Source: Halodesulfovibrio marinisediminis DSM 17456 (lineage in GTDB: Bacteria; Desulfobacterota; Desulfovibrionia; Desulfovibrionales; Desulfovibrionaceae). From it: a stretch of 64,000 bases of DNA. The stretch is from the NCBI RefSeq assembly GCF_900129975.1, contig NZ_FSRG01000005.1:558001-622000 (forward strand), given 5' to 3'. Shown here one piece after another: positions 52,468 through 62,438 of this stretch. Below the pieces are notes generated by a model. The model worked only from the letters and a program-made list of their open reading frames with translations. It made no database searches and had not been told where the DNA came from. The stretch's first letter is position 1, and every line of letters begins with the position of its first letter. Both the position numbers and the translations under genes were made by a program.

Positions 52468-53633
52468 TACGCGTCCCCTTGAGCGGCTGCTTTAGCTGAA
52501 ACCGGATTTACAGCTGATCCTGGACGAACTTTAATTATGCCTTGAGAAACAATTCGTTCGCCGCCTTGCAAGCCTTCTTTAATAATAAAGTCACTACCCA
52601 CTGTTTCGCCAAGCTTTACAGGACGAGGAGAAGCTACGTTGTCTTTATCAAGTACATATACGAGTGGTGTGTTACTGGTAAACAGCACTGCGCTTTGTGG
52701 TACGGTGATAGCTTTATTGAGAATGGCTCCTTCAATAATTACACGCACAAATTCCCCTGGAAGCAGCAGCCCGTTTTTGTTTTCAAACTGCCCACGCATA
52801 CGGATTGTGCCAGTTTTAGGGTCTACCATTTTGTCTGCAAAGTTAATTTTACCTGTTTCACCTAAGCGGGTGTTGTCAGTCAGCTGCAGTTGCAGGGTAT
52901 AGCCTTCTTCTGCAAGTCGGGCACTACCATTGTCCATCATTCGGCGCATAGACAGAGCTTCTGTACCCGGAACGGAAAAGTTGACATACAAAGGGTTAAG
53001 CACTGTGATTGTGGTGAGTAGGCTGCCGGATTCATCAAGAGTGATAAGGCTGCCCTCAGAGCGTGTTTCTTTACTGGTGATGCCGGAAATAGGAGCCGTA
53101 ACCTCAGTGTAACTAAGGTTGATTTTTGCCTCGCGAACACGTGCTTTCGCTGCCTCTACGCTTGCAAGGGCGCTTTCAAATGCAGCAACGGCGTCGTCGT
53201 ATTCTTGTTCGCTGACTACTTTTGCATCACGAAGGGAAGCAATACGGTTACGCTCAAGTTTAGCGTTTTGAAGTTTTGCTTCAAGTTTTGCCAGGTCACC
53301 TTTTTCTTGATCGAACGCAGCCTGAGCTGGTTTTGGGTCAATTTTAAAAAGTACGTCGCCTTCTTCAACCCAACTACCTTCAATGTAGGTACGCTCCAGT
53401 AAGATACCGCCAGTACGGGCACGTACCTGTACCTCACGGGAGCCGGCTGTTTGTCCAACATACTCACGGGTGAGCGGGATATCTTTTTTAGCAACAATAC
53501 TTGTCGCAACCATTGGCGGCGGAGGTGTCTTTGCAGCCTGAGATGCAGATGTTTCGTTGCTGCATCCACTCATCAACAAAGTCAGAGATAGAAGTGCGTA
53601 TATTATCAGTAGTAAGAAGTTTCTATTTGTCAT
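52467..53633 (-). CDS. RND membrane-fusion (periplasmic adaptor) lipoprotein, AcrA type
   Basis: About 388 residues, an AcrA/MexA-type adaptor. The signal peptide and lipobox MSGCSNET place it in the inner-membrane outer leaflet. Biotinyl-lipoyl and helical hairpin parts ([32 protein letters not shown]) are clear. I start it at 53633 (ATG with GGGAGG 9 bases upstream) rather than the TTG at 53651. First gene of the pump operon. Confidence 0.94.
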   Translation of the reverse strand: MTNRNFLLLIIYALLSLTLLMSGCSNETSASQAAKTPPPPMVATSIVAKKDIPLTREYVGQTAGSREVQVRARTGGILLERTYIEGSWVEEGDVLFKIDPKPAQAAFDQEKGDLAKLEAKLQNAKLERNRIASLRDAKVVSEQEYDDAVAAFESALASVEAAKARVREAKINLSYTEVTAPISGITSKETRSEGSLITLDESGSLLTTITVLNPLYVNFSVPGTEALSMRRMMDNGSARLAEEGYTLQLQLTDNTRLGETGKINFADKMVDPKTGTIRMRGQFENKNGLLLPGEFVRVIIEGAILNKAITVPQSAVLFTSNTPLVYVLDKDNVASPRPVKLGETVGSDFIIKEGLQGGERIVSQGIIKVRPGSAVNPVSAKAAAQGDA

Positions 53634-53667
53634 TCGAGAATGCCCTCCCAATAGGTATATATAATCG

Positions 53668-53679
53668 TTAGCACGCTAA
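53668..53679. promoter_or_regulatory. Candidate MarR operator upstream of the pump
   Basis: TTAGC-AC-GCTAA, a small palindrome just upstream of the adaptor start; a related AATTAGCC lies near 53712. Plausible MarR site, but weak evidence. Confidence 0.35.
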
Positions 53680-54082
53680 TTAATAGGCAGGTAGCCAATA
53701 TCAGTATAATTAGCCATGGAGTCGGTCAAGAAATGAATGATGGATTTTTATGAGAAGAAAAGATGATTTAAAATTAAGATATTATACTGATGTGATTGGG
53801 TGTGAAAGAGTCTAAGTTATCCGCCCTAAAAAGAAGTGAAGCCTTTCTTCCGTGCTCTAGGTAGCAAAAAAACTTTAGTCTTTAATGAGTAGTCTAGCTA
53901 GGCAATCCCGTTAAGAATTGAGTCATTGTAAGTACCTAATGCTATGGAGTCGTTGTCATCAATATGGTAGTTACGTAATTTTTTGAAATCTTGCTTCCGC
54001 TATGTCGTCCCTTCCTAGAGGGAAGCATTATAAAAGGATTAAGCACTTCTTTTGTTACTCAGCCTGTTAAAAAGGGTCCGAA
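53680..54082. other. Intergenic region upstream of the pump operon
   Basis: About 400 bases with no gene I can support; it should contain the pump promoter. A modest inverted repeat near 53994-54027 (GCTTCC...GGAAGC) may be a weak hairpin. Confidence 0.4.
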
Positions 54083-54124
54083 AATAAAAAAAGCATGCAC
54101 TGAACGGTGCATGCTTTTTTTATT
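54083..54124 (-). terminator. Terminator after adenine deaminase
   Basis: Eighteen-base perfect arms (AATAAAAAAAGCATGCAC and complement) around TGAACG, with T-runs on both sides, 78 bases past the ade stop. Confidence 0.85.
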
Positions 54125-54201
54125 ACGGGGTGCTTATTATTTTAAATGGCTGTGGTCACAAGTGACAATGACTGGTGTTCTCCTGTCTGTCGAGGTAAGC
54201 C

Positions 54202-55935
54202 TTAGTCAGCTTCAACAGGCACAAATGAGAATGTGGTTACGTCGAAGAGACCGCCGTCTGTAAGCTTAAGAGCCGGGATTACAGGAAGACTCATGAAACT
54301 GAGGGTCATGAACGGCTGCAATTTAGGGTTGATGTTGAATTCTTTTGCAAGGGTCAACAGCTCTTCCATTTTTGCTGCAACTTCCTGCGCTGGCTGATCG
54401 GACATGAGTCCAGCAATTGGCAGTGCAAGGTGTCCAAGTACTTTACCTTCACGAACGAGGGTAATGCCGCCGCCGATTTCTTTGAGATCGTTGATGGCTA
54501 CGAGCATGTCTTCGTCGTTATCACCTGCCACAACGATATTGTGTGAATCGTGAGCGATGGTGGTGGCAATTGCACCGTTTTTGATGTGGTAGTTTTCAAA
54601 GATGCCGAGACCGATATTTCCGGTGGCGTTGTGTCGTTCTACCACAGCAATTTTTGCAAGTCCTTCGTTCTGCTTTGCGTTAAAGCAGCCTTCTTCATCC
54701 AGAACAACCTCTTTGGTGACGGACTCGGTGAGAACGGTATCCGGAATAACGCGCATTGTGCGTACTTTGTTGCTGGAAAGTTTGAGCTTGAGGGCACCAA
54801 GAGAGATGTCGGAAAGGTTCACGGTATCGCGAACAGACTCACGTACAAGTTCCTGTGTTTCAATAAGCAGGGTGCCATTTTTCGCAATATGGTCACCATT
54901 GGTGAACACGTGACTTACTTCAAAGTCAGTGAGGTCGCGAACAATCATGATGTCTGCATCGTAACCAGGTGCGACAGCACCTTTGCTTTTGAGACCGTAG
55001 CATTCAGCAGCGTTCAGAGTGCCGATGGTGATTGCCTGAAGTGCACTAACGCCTTCTTCAACAGCAATTTTGAGGTTTTTGTTCAGATGGCCGTTTGCAA
55101 GAATGTCTGCGGGTTCGCGGTCGTCGGTGCAGAAGACACAACGGCGATAGTTTGCATCGGTAAGACCTTTTGCAAGTGCACGAAGGTCTTTGGTTGCAGA
55201 ACCTTCACGAATAAGCACGTACATGCCGAGGCGGATGCGCTCGTGCATTTCTTCTACGGTTGAACATTCGTGATCAGTTTTGATTCCGGACGCAGCATAG
55301 GCGATGAGGTCACGACCGGATAAACCAGGGGTGTGACCGTCTGCTACGCGGTCACGGGATGCAGCCATGTAAATTTTATCCAGCATTGCAGGGTCACTGT
55401 TGATAACAGCAGGGAAGTTCATAACTTCTGCAAGCCCGTGCACGCCTTCTTGGTCGATGAGCTCGGAAAGTTCCTTTGCTTCAAGAGTGGCACCGGAGTT
55501 TTCGAATGGGGTCGCTGGCACACAGGAAGGAAGCATGATGCGTACGTTCAGCGGCAGGTCTTTGGATGCATCCAGCATGTAGCGGATACCTTCAAGCCCA
55601 CAGACGTTAGCGATTTCATGTGGATCTGCAATGATAGTGGTTGTACCGTATGGTAGAACGCATTTTGCGAACTGAGCTGGAGAAACAACAGAAGATTCAA
55701 TATGAACGTGACCGTCAATCAGGCCAGGCATAACGTATCCACCAGCGGCATCAATGATCTTGGCAGCTTCATATTCACCGAAGCCGACAATTTTACCGTC
55801 GCCAATGGCAACAGGGCTTTCAAAAATTGTCTGAGAGAAAACATCAACAACCTTACAGTTGGTAATGAGAGTATCTACTGGAGTTCGTCCAGCTGCCATG
55901 TCGATGCGACGAGCAAGAGCTTCACGTTCAGTCAT
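54202..55935 (-). CDS. ade: Adenine deaminase
   Basis: A 577-residue amidohydrolase-superfamily enzyme that converts adenine to hypoxanthine. Metal ligands are visible in PGLIDGHVHIESS (about residues 70-82), and FCTDDREPADIL and the C-terminal NGAIATTIAHDSHNI region match the bacterial Ade family. Length is typical. AAGGAAA precedes the ATG. It stands alone between terminators. Confidence 0.95.
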   Translation of the reverse strand: MTEREALARRIDMAAGRTPVDTLITNCKVVDVFSQTIFESPVAIGDGKIVGFGEYEAAKIIDAAGGYVMPGLIDGHVHIESSVVSPAQFAKCVLPYGTTTIIADPHEIANVCGLEGIRYMLDASKDLPLNVRIMLPSCVPATPFENSGATLEAKELSELIDQEGVHGLAEVMNFPAVINSDPAMLDKIYMAASRDRVADGHTPGLSGRDLIAYAASGIKTDHECSTVEEMHERIRLGMYVLIREGSATKDLRALAKGLTDANYRRCVFCTDDREPADILANGHLNKNLKIAVEEGVSALQAITIGTLNAAECYGLKSKGAVAPGYDADIMIVRDLTDFEVSHVFTNGDHIAKNGTLLIETQELVRESVRDTVNLSDISLGALKLKLSSNKVRTMRVIPDTVLTESVTKEVVLDEEGCFNAKQNEGLAKIAVVERHNATGNIGLGIFENYHIKNGAIATTIAHDSHNIVVAGDNDEDMLVAINDLKEIGGGITLVREGKVLGHLALPIAGLMSDQPAQEVAAKMEELLTLAKEFNINPKLQPFMTLSFMSLPVIPALKLTDGGLFDVTTFSFVPVEAD

Positions 55936-56036
55936 GATCTTTCCTTATATATAATTATACAGCGTAAAAATGTCGTATTAGGTACGGAGCCAATATCATG
56001 TAACACGTCTGGATGAAAGGAGAAGAGAAGTGTTCT
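55936..56036. other. Promoter region of ade
   Basis: A short AT-rich stretch upstream of ade. I looked for a purine-riboswitch fold and saw none. Confidence 0.4.
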
Positions 56037-56315
56037 TTATGAGTTTTGGTAACGTGTTGATGATACTTGCATTGTACGGTGTATCTCAGTTTTTTGTCCG
56101 CTTTCGTTGAACAAGTTGTATCTGACTTCATACGAATTCAGCATGCTTCCGGCATCAATCCTTTCCATGTGCTTCAGACCTTGTGCGGTTATTATCATAT
56201 CACCTTGTACTCGAGATGTTGCCGTAAACTCTGTTGTTCTGAATACGCGTAATGCTGACTTGCCTGCCAAGGTAGATACTTTACTAGCTGTGAGTAACAT
56301 CAGACGTTCGAACAT
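56037..56315 (-). CDS. Small hypothetical protein
   Basis: A 92-residue ORF with varied codon use. The ATG lacks a strong ribosome site. The sequence is basic and polar with no membrane segment or known motif. It lies in the 670-base gap between ade and the glycerophosphodiesterase gene, same strand. Probably a real small gene, but I do not recognise it. Confidence 0.42.
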   Translation of the reverse strand: MFERLMLLTASKVSTLAGKSALRVFRTTEFTATSRVQGDMIITAQGLKHMERIDAGSMLNSYEVRYNLFNESGQKTEIHRTMQVSSTRYQNS

Positions 56316-56466
56316 TGTATCAGTATTGACTCTAAAAGCACTATCTATCAGGTGAGTGGTTTCTTTTTACCTGCAAGGCCGAAAGGTCAGGGCTCAGCGC
56401 CACAAAGGAAGTGAGAACTTGTAGTTCATGTAGACTAGGTGGTGGGGATGAGTATTGCATTTCAAT

Positions 56467-56588
56467 AGGAGTTCTCCGGATAATGGCAAATCAAAATATT
56501 TCGCGACAGCATCAGTTGGTAGTGCATGTCTTGAAGTGGAGAGTGATTATGCCATTTTTTCCTGAAATTATTTATCTGGAGAACTCCT
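56467..56588. repeat. Inverted-repeat element of about 122 bases
   Basis: The outer ends are AGGAGTTCTCCGGATAA and a near-perfect complement (16 of 17 bases), separated by 88 bases. It lies just beyond the glycerophosphodiesterase stop. It may be a MITE-like remnant, a non-coding RNA stem or a terminator-like structure. No T-run follows on the minus strand. Confidence 0.5.
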
Positions 56589-56603
56589 GTTAGCGGTGTG
56601 CTG

Positions 56604-57455
56604 TTAACGCGAAGTCACTAGTTGTATGGCGGTACCAGCACGGTCAGGGAAATCAGAGATAAGTCCGTTGGCCCCCCAGTTGGCAAACGCGTAGAGTTCG
56701 TGCTCACAGTTGATTGTCCAGATGTTGACCAAAATTCCGGCTTCACGCAGGTCTTTGATGTCGTCTGCTGTGGTGAATGTCCGGCATGGATGGTAGGCAA
56801 CAGCATTAAGCTGTTTGCAGTACTCAACAGGGTTTTCGATACGTTCTTCCGTGAGAATTCCTAACGCCATTTCTGGCATTTCTGCATGGATCGTCTTGAG
56901 GTAATCGTGATTGAAAGAAGAGATTAGGATTCGTTCTTCCAAACCATGCTTCTGAATATGTTCTAGGATCGTATGTACGATAGTGTGGGTGTTATCGTCG
57001 ATCTTAGTTTGATCTTTGATTTCAAGGTTGAGCAGCATGTTGGACGCTTTGATGAAAAAGAGAAGTTCATCCAGTGTAGGAATGATTGTTCCGGTAAATC
57101 CTTCTGCGATTTTAGCAGGAACAGTGCCGCTTTTAATTTGTTCGTAAGGATCGCTTTCTGCGTACCATTTACCTGCATCAAGTGATCGTACTTCTTCGAG
57201 AGTAAGGTGATGGATGCCTGTTTTTTCGCCATTTTTTTGCAGATGTTTGAGTTCTGCAATGTTGGTAGTGCGGGTGAGTACGAAGTCATGGAAAATAACG
57301 GCGTATCCATCCTTTGTCAGGTTTACATCAAGCTCAATCGCTTCAGCACCTAATTCTAAGGCTTTGTGAAACGCGGGCATGGTGTTTTCCGGAGCGTAGG
57401 CTCGTGCACCACGGTGCGCATAGGTAATGCGTTCGTTCGCTTTATTAGTAAACAC
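56604..57455 (-). CDS. ugpQ: Glycerophosphodiester phosphodiesterase
   Basis: A 283-residue TIM-barrel enzyme of the UgpQ type that cleaves glycerophosphodiesters to glycerol-3-phosphate. Catalytic parts are YAHRGARAYAPENT at the N-terminus and IELDVNLTKDGYAVIFHD (about residue 37-54). No signal peptide, so it is cytoplasmic. The start is a GTG with AGGAG 6 bases upstream. It looks monocistronic. Confidence 0.9.
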   Translation of the reverse strand: MFTNKANERITYAHRGARAYAPENTMPAFHKALELGAEAIELDVNLTKDGYAVIFHDFVLTRTTNIAELKHLQKNGEKTGIHHLTLEEVRSLDAGKWYAESDPYEQIKSGTVPAKIAEGFTGTIIPTLDELLFFIKASNMLLNLEIKDQTKIDDNTHTIVHTILEHIQKHGLEERILISSFNHDYLKTIHAEMPEMALGILTEERIENPVEYCKQLNAVAYHPCRTFTTADDIKDLREAGILVNIWTINCEHELYAFANWGANGLISDFPDRAGTAIQLVTSR

Positions 57456-57682
57456 AGGAATCTCCTGTACAGGCTGCCAGAGTTAGGTTGAATTAAATAG
57501 CAAGGAGTTATGGCAGCAAAACGTACTTGCATGGAATAATTACCGACAAGGACGCCATATCATCCATAGAACAGAGAGGGAAGCAGAGAAGACGTGGTGG
57601 AGTGAGGGTAGCAAAAATTGATGCAGCTGTTTTTTGTGAAGCGGAAGCGGGTAACACGAAGGTTTTGTGGCAGTAAAGAAGT

Positions 57683-57709
57683 GAAGCCCGTGCGTTGAGC
57701 ACGGGCTTC
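57683..57709 (-). terminator. Terminator after the PAS chemoreceptor
   Basis: GAAGCCCGTGC and its exact complement around a GTTGA loop, 10 bases past the stop codon of the chemoreceptor gene. Confidence 0.8.
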
Positions 57710-57718
57710 GTTTATTTA

Positions 57719-60142
57719 TTATTGCTGAAGGTCGTCAATGAGCGTTTTCAGGTTTTGCGCTAGTCGGGAAAGTTCCACGACTGCGTGTGCTGATTCTGTA
57801 AGTGCTTGTGCAGACTCATCCGCAAGGCGGTTAACTTCTTCGGTTGCTCCGGAAATTTGCTCTGCGGCGGCTGACTGTTCTTCTGCTGCAGTGGCAATGG
57901 AACGTACTCTGTCCGAAGTTTCCATTACCCTATCAACGATTTGTCCCAAAGCTTCGCCTGCATTTTGTGTTTGCGAATTAGTAGATTCAACAAGTGTAGA
58001 CACATCCTGCATATGGTTGAGCGTATTGACAGTGCTTTGCTGGATTCCTTGCACAACAGATTCAACCTCTTTTGTTGCATCCATTGTTTTTTCTGCAAGT
58101 TTACGAACCTCGTCTGCAACAACTGCAAATCCACGCCCAGCTTCACCTGCACGAGCAGCTTCAATTGCCGCGTTAAGTGCCAGCAGGTTTGTTTGGTCAG
58201 CAATGTCGTTGATTACACTTATAATATTGCCGATACCGTCCGCCTGAGCCCCTAACTCGTTAAGGGTGGTGAGCATTGCTTCAGCTTTGGAAGATACTTC
58301 GTCAATGGAGGAGACTACTTGGTTTACAACCGTTGCACCATTATCGGCTGTTGTTCGAGCGTCTTCGGCGTTTTCTGCCGCGTCGGATGCGTTTTTGGCC
58401 ACTTCAAGAGTTGTAGCGTTCATTTCTTCAATCGCAATGGCTGACTCTCCAACTCGTTCTGCCTGTGTGGATGCACCGGCTCTACACTGTTCTACCTGGG
58501 CAGAAAGCTCTTCAGCAGCTGAAGATACTTGGTCTGCAATAGAGTGTGCCTGTGCTGCTGTGTCAGCAATACGTTCATTCTGACGAAGTATAACAGCTTC
58601 GTTTTCACGAATTTCTGTCATGTCATGCCAGAAGGCTACAGAGCCAAGAAGGTTGCCATCCATGTCGTAGAATGGAGTAACGCTGGCGTGTACATAGAGT
58701 TTTTTTCCTGTAGGATGCGTGTATTCAATTTCTTTCTCAATAGCTTGTTCAGAGCGGATAGCCTGATCTGACAGGGTGTCAGCACTTGCGTCATCAAAGA
58801 AGAACTGACCTGAACGTATCCCAACATAGCTTTCTGGTGTACCGGTTTTACCGATAAAATCGCAAAGCTGCTTGTTGGTCCATACGACATTAAAATCAGG
58901 GCCGATGATGGAACAAGGGGTAGGAATACCATTAAGAACACCTTCAGAGAATCCAAGCTTGTTTTTCAGCTCGGCAACCATGGCGTTAACAGAAGTTACT
59001 GTTCCTCCGATGGCATCATTCAGAGTGTAGTTTGAGCGGGCGTTAAGATCTCCTTCCGCAATCTTTTTTGTTGTGGCGCTCAAGTCTTCAAGCGGGCGCA
59101 ACAAGGCACGAAGAAGGAATATGAGAAGAATACTGGAAAGGATAATGCCGGCGCAGATGCTTATAATGGCAAGCTCTTGTAACGTTTCGTCAGCTCCGAG
59201 GCTGAGATCTTCTACAGGGATTGTGAAGAAAACGTGCCAATCTCTGGATTCAATTGTTTGTGAGAAGGAAAGGCGTTCTACTCCTTTGTAGGTGTAGTGA
59301 GAAAAGCCGTTTTTGTTCTTCATCATCGTTCGGCCGAATTCGGTGCTGTTCATGTTGCCGTTAGCCATCAGAGATGCATCTGGATGATAAACAAAAGATC
59401 CGTCGGAGCGGGCGATCATTGGATAACCGTGTCCGTCATATGTAATTTTTTTGATCACTTCGAGCAGCGGCGGAGTCATCATTGGACGACCACAGAAAAC
59501 GACGGCAACAATGTTCCCCTGAACATCTTTGAGTGGTTTGTATATTGTAACATACCAAGCGTTTACGACAAAAGCTCTGCCTCGGTACGTTTGGCCGCTC
59601 ATAACTGTTTGATATACAGCACTTCTGGAAGGAATGTAGGTGCCCGTGGCACGATTGCCATTAAGTTTCTTTACGTTGGTCGAAACTCGAAGGAGCTTGT
59701 TTGGAAGAACCTGAAAAATTGTTGCAGTACCACCAACAATCGATTGCACTTTGTCTACAAGCTCGTTGCTTTTGTTCAAAACAGTTGCAGCATATCCTTT
59801 TCCAAGCTTGAGAGTTGGTATTGATACTGTCTCCGACTGCTTAGTAATTTGGTTGGTGATTGTTGTCGTGATAATGTTGCCTGTATCAAGATTTAGTCCG
59901 CCATAGGATTCAATTTCATCTTCAAAAATACCTACGTCAGCCTGAAGCTTTTCCAGCGTGATTTGGTGTTGCATTTCTACGCTATCTTTTAGTCCTACAA
60001 CCATAGTGCTTATGAATTGGTCACCAAGATTAACCAGTGCACCATGTGAAACTTTGTAGTTGCTCCAGCTAAGAACACCTAGCAATGTAACAATTACAAG
60101 CAATACAGAGCCGATTAATTTACGGTTAAAATTAAGCTCCAT
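57719..60142 (-). CDS. Methyl-accepting chemotaxis protein with Cache and PAS domains
   Basis: An 807-residue chemoreceptor. After the first membrane segment (about residues 9-28) comes a long periplasmic Cache-type region (about 30-320, with the Cache_3-Cache_2 style motif [10 protein letters not shown] and [20 protein letters not shown]), a second membrane segment near 325-348, HAMP, a PAS domain (about 400-515, [16 protein letters not shown]) and the signalling hairpin with [16 protein letters not shown]. It should respond to an external small molecule plus an internal PAS signal. Monocistronic. Confidence 0.93.
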   Translation of the reverse strand: MELNFNRKLIGSVLLVIVTLLGVLSWSNYKVSHGALVNLGDQFISTMVVGLKDSVEMQHQITLEKLQADVGIFEDEIESYGGLNLDTGNIITTTITNQITKQSETVSIPTLKLGKGYAATVLNKSNELVDKVQSIVGGTATIFQVLPNKLLRVSTNVKKLNGNRATGTYIPSRSAVYQTVMSGQTYRGRAFVVNAWYVTIYKPLKDVQGNIVAVVFCGRPMMTPPLLEVIKKITYDGHGYPMIARSDGSFVYHPDASLMANGNMNSTEFGRTMMKNKNGFSHYTYKGVERLSFSQTIESRDWHVFFTIPVEDLSLGADETLQELAIISICAGIILSSILLIFLLRALLRPLEDLSATTKKIAEGDLNARSNYTLNDAIGGTVTSVNAMVAELKNKLGFSEGVLNGIPTPCSIIGPDFNVVWTNKQLCDFIGKTGTPESYVGIRSGQFFFDDASADTLSDQAIRSEQAIEKEIEYTHPTGKKLYVHASVTPFYDMDGNLLGSVAFWHDMTEIRENEAVILRQNERIADTAAQAHSIADQVSSAAEELSAQVEQCRAGASTQAERVGESAIAIEEMNATTLEVAKNASDAAENAEDARTTADNGATVVNQVVSSIDEVSSKAEAMLTTLNELGAQADGIGNIISVINDIADQTNLLALNAAIEAARAGEAGRGFAVVADEVRKLAEKTMDATKEVESVVQGIQQSTVNTLNHMQDVSTLVESTNSQTQNAGEALGQIVDRVMETSDRVRSIATAAEEQSAAAEQISGATEEVNRLADESAQALTESAHAVVELSRLAQNLKTLIDDLQQ

Positions 60143-60568
60143 TTTTCTTGCCCCCGATAGTTAGGTTAACTTTTTCGATACATCACTTGTTTGGTAATGA
60201 CGTAACTAATTAATGAATAATTTTTGCAGTGCCCTGTATGTCGCTTCATGGCTTATTCAATGCTTCTCAAGACCCCTTAAGGAAGTATCGGCTATGGAAT
60301 ATTTGATCCTGATAGCAAATAAAACTTTCCTTAGAGAAGCATGTGAACTGTAAACCTTATGTTCTTCATATCGGAATTTTTAGTAGAAGCTTTATGTTCT
60401 TGGATGTAGGTGTTTAGCGGTTTTACGTGTGTAACTAATTGTTTATGCATGTTAAAATGTGTATTGAAATATGGTAGAAGTGCCGCATGCGGAAAGGAGA
60501 GTGTCCATCTCTTGTTGTGGTGTTTTTATATAAGAATTTAGATATGTTGTCTGGTTCATAAAAATGCC
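60143..60568. other. Intergenic region between chemoreceptor and TetR genes
   Basis: No gene. It holds the chemoreceptor promoter and an imperfect hairpin at 60261-60342 (TGCTTCTC...GAGAAGCA with a second TTAAGGAAGT/ACTTTCCTTA pairing), of unknown role. Confidence 0.4.
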
Positions 60569-60620
60569 TTGACAAATTCAAACACCGTTTGAAATAAAGT
60601 TTCAAACGGTGTTTGAATTT
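60569..60620 (+). promoter_or_regulatory. tetR-RND promoter with two nested TetR operators
   Basis: A -35 TTGACA (60569-60574) is followed by perfect 21-base arms (60574-60594 and 60600-60620) with a TAAAG loop. Each arm is itself a near-palindrome: TTCAAACACCGTTTGAA and TTCAAACGGTGTTTGAA, 24 bases apart. The -10 falls in or near the TAAAG loop, so TetR binding would block the promoter. Confidence 0.82.
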
Positions 60621-60646
60621 GATCGAGGTATTGAGGTGAGGTGTGA

Positions 60647-61453
60647 ATGGATAAAAAGGTAATTCCCGCACGATTTAAAGAAATTGCGCGAAATTATTAT
60701 GATTCAAGGGAGCAAGCGTTAAACGCATGGAAGGAACAGCGCAGTCAGGCGCATGATGCGTCAGATACGCGTAGCCGCATTTTTAATGCGGCTCGTACTA
60801 TTTTTTCCCAGAAAGGGCACAACGCAACAGTGCGTGAAATTTGCCATGCAGCAGATGCAAACGTATCTGCTGTTAATTATCATTTTGGAAATAAAAATAG
60901 CTTGTTAGCTGCTGTGCTTGAAGAGTTTTTGCACGAAATACGGGGTATATACCCTATGCACGGTGGGGTGACAGACCTTGCAGAACCTGAAGAAAGGTTA
61001 TTTGGTTTTACCTTGGGCTGTGTAAGCCGGATGCTCCTCTGGCATGGTGAGGAATACCGGAATCTTAATAAGCTGTTACTTGATGCTTTTATTAATGATT
61101 TTGAAGAATTCTTGCATGTCTCGCAAAGGGACTGGCTTGAGCTTCGTGGGATAGTCATCCCGATTATTGATGCCATGACAGGGAATATTTGGGGCGCAAG
61201 GCAGCTTGATTCTTTAACCAGTGGCTATTTTTCGCAGCTATTTTTCTATGCTATGCATATCGATGACTTGTTGTCAGTACGAAGTCAGGAGTTTTTTACT
61301 GATGAGCAAGTGTATGGTATTGCGCAACATATTACTGCCTTCTCTATTGGGGGCATTAAGAATTATTCGGAGTTGATGGATGCAGAGATTGATTTCCCTC
61401 ATTTGTGTGATGCTGATTGTGGCAAGCATGCTCGTAAGCTTGACGGCGTGTAG
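60647..61453 (+). CDS. TetR-family transcriptional regulator
   Basis: A 268-residue repressor, larger than most TetR proteins (about 200) because of a 40-residue N-terminal extension. The helix-turn-helix is at about residues 44-85 (ATVREICHAADANVSAVNYHFGNKNSLLAAVL). The C-terminal ligand domain is typical. It is the first gene of an RND operon, and its 3' end overlaps the adaptor gene by 74 bases. GAGGTGAGGTG precedes the ATG. Almost surely represses itself and the pump. Confidence 0.92.
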   Translation: MDKKVIPARFKEIARNYYDSREQALNAWKEQRSQAHDASDTRSRIFNAARTIFSQKGHNATVREICHAADANVSAVNYHFGNKNSLLAAVLEEFLHEIRGIYPMHGGVTDLAEPEERLFGFTLGCVSRMLLWHGEEYRNLNKLLLDAFINDFEEFLHVSQRDWLELRGIVIPIIDAMTGNIWGARQLDSLTSGYFSQLFFYAMHIDDLLSVRSQEFFTDEQVYGIAQHITAFSIGGIKNYSELMDAEIDFPHLCDADCGKHARKLDGV

Positions 61454-62438
61454 CAACGGTGAAGCAAGTGAAACTGCGCAGAATGTACCTGAATCAAAAG
61501 AATATGTTGTAAATGTAAAAGTTGAAAAGCTTACCCCTGCTGCAATCACCGATACAATAATGTTGCCGGGTGAAACTGAAGCTATATATGACGTTTCATT
61601 GGCTGCCGAGCAGGATGGTTTAATTGAGTGGGTTGGCGTGACAGAAGGGGATTCTGTTAAAGCTGATGCTCAGCTTGTCCGTATTGACCTTGAAGCGCTT
61701 AAGGCTGCAAAGGATCGCGCGGAGGCGAACCTTACGATGAAAAAGCATCAGCTAAAGCGTCGTAGAAAACTTTATGAGGGGAACGTACTTTCCCGTGAGG
61801 AACTTGAACAGGCAGAAACTGAATTTACCGTTGCAGAAACTAACTTGCGTGAAGCAGAAGTTAAATATGAACATGGTATCGTGGTGTCTCCTGTCGCCGG
61901 AATGGTGAACACTGTTAATGTTGATCCGGGCGAATATGTTTCCAAGGGCAATCCGATTGCAAATATTGTAAACGTTGACCAGATTAAGATTACCTTTAAT
62001 GTACCGGAGATGGATGTACGTTTTCTCTCTAAGGGACTGACTGCGCCAGTTGTTTTTGATGCGTACCCGAGAGAAGAATGGAACGGGGTGGTCGACTTTG
62101 TTGCATGGAAAGCTGACCCCGCAACCAGAACATTCCCTGTTCGTCTCATTGTGCAAAATACTGATGGTCGTATCCGTCCGGGGATGATTGCCCGCGCAAG
62201 CTTTGTGCGGCGTTCCCTTAACGATATTGTTTCTATCCCACTTTTTTCTGTTATTGATAAGGGTGGAGAACGTATCGCGTTTGTTGAGAAAAACGGGGTA
62301 GCTGAAGCGCGTACCGTAAAGCTCGGTGTTATTGACGGCGACAGAGTACAGATTCTTGCCGGCTTGAATGTAGGTGAAAATCTCATTGTAGCAGGCCATC
62401 GGGAAGTTGAAGACGGCGTGAAGGTGGACGTTCGATGA
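61380..62438 (+). CDS. RND membrane-fusion adaptor lipoprotein
   Basis: A 352-residue adaptor. It starts inside the tetR gene, with GGAG 8 bases upstream, and has a signal peptide and lipobox VSLTACSNG. The helical hairpin and lipoyl parts (LPGETEAIYDVSLAAEQDG, VSPVAGMVNTVNVDPGEYVSKG) are clear. It ends in an ATGA overlap with the pump gene. Confidence 0.92.
   Translation: MQRLISLICVMLIVASMLVSLTACSNGEASETAQNVPESKEYVVNVKVEKLTPAAITDTIMLPGETEAIYDVSLAAEQDGLIEWVGVTEGDSVKADAQLVRIDLEALKAAKDRAEANLTMKKHQLKRRRKLYEGNVLSREELEQAETEFTVAETNLREAEVKYEHGIVVSPVAGMVNTVNVDPGEYVSKGNPIANIVNVDQIKITFNVPEMDVRFLSKGLTAPVVFDAYPREEWNGVVDFVAWKADPATRTFPVRLIVQNTDGRIRPGMIARASFVRRSLNDIVSIPLFSVIDKGGERIAFVEKNGVAEARTVKLGVIDGDRVQILAGLNVGENLIVAGHREVEDGVKVDVR

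Noticed and set aside
55936-56036. Possible purine riboswitch before adenine deaminase
   Set aside because: No three-way junction or the conserved loop sequences could be found by eye.
61752-62399. Two long overlapping minus-strand ORFs inside the RND adaptor gene
   Set aside because: Both are antisense to a clear MFP gene in an operon; shadows of its codon pattern.
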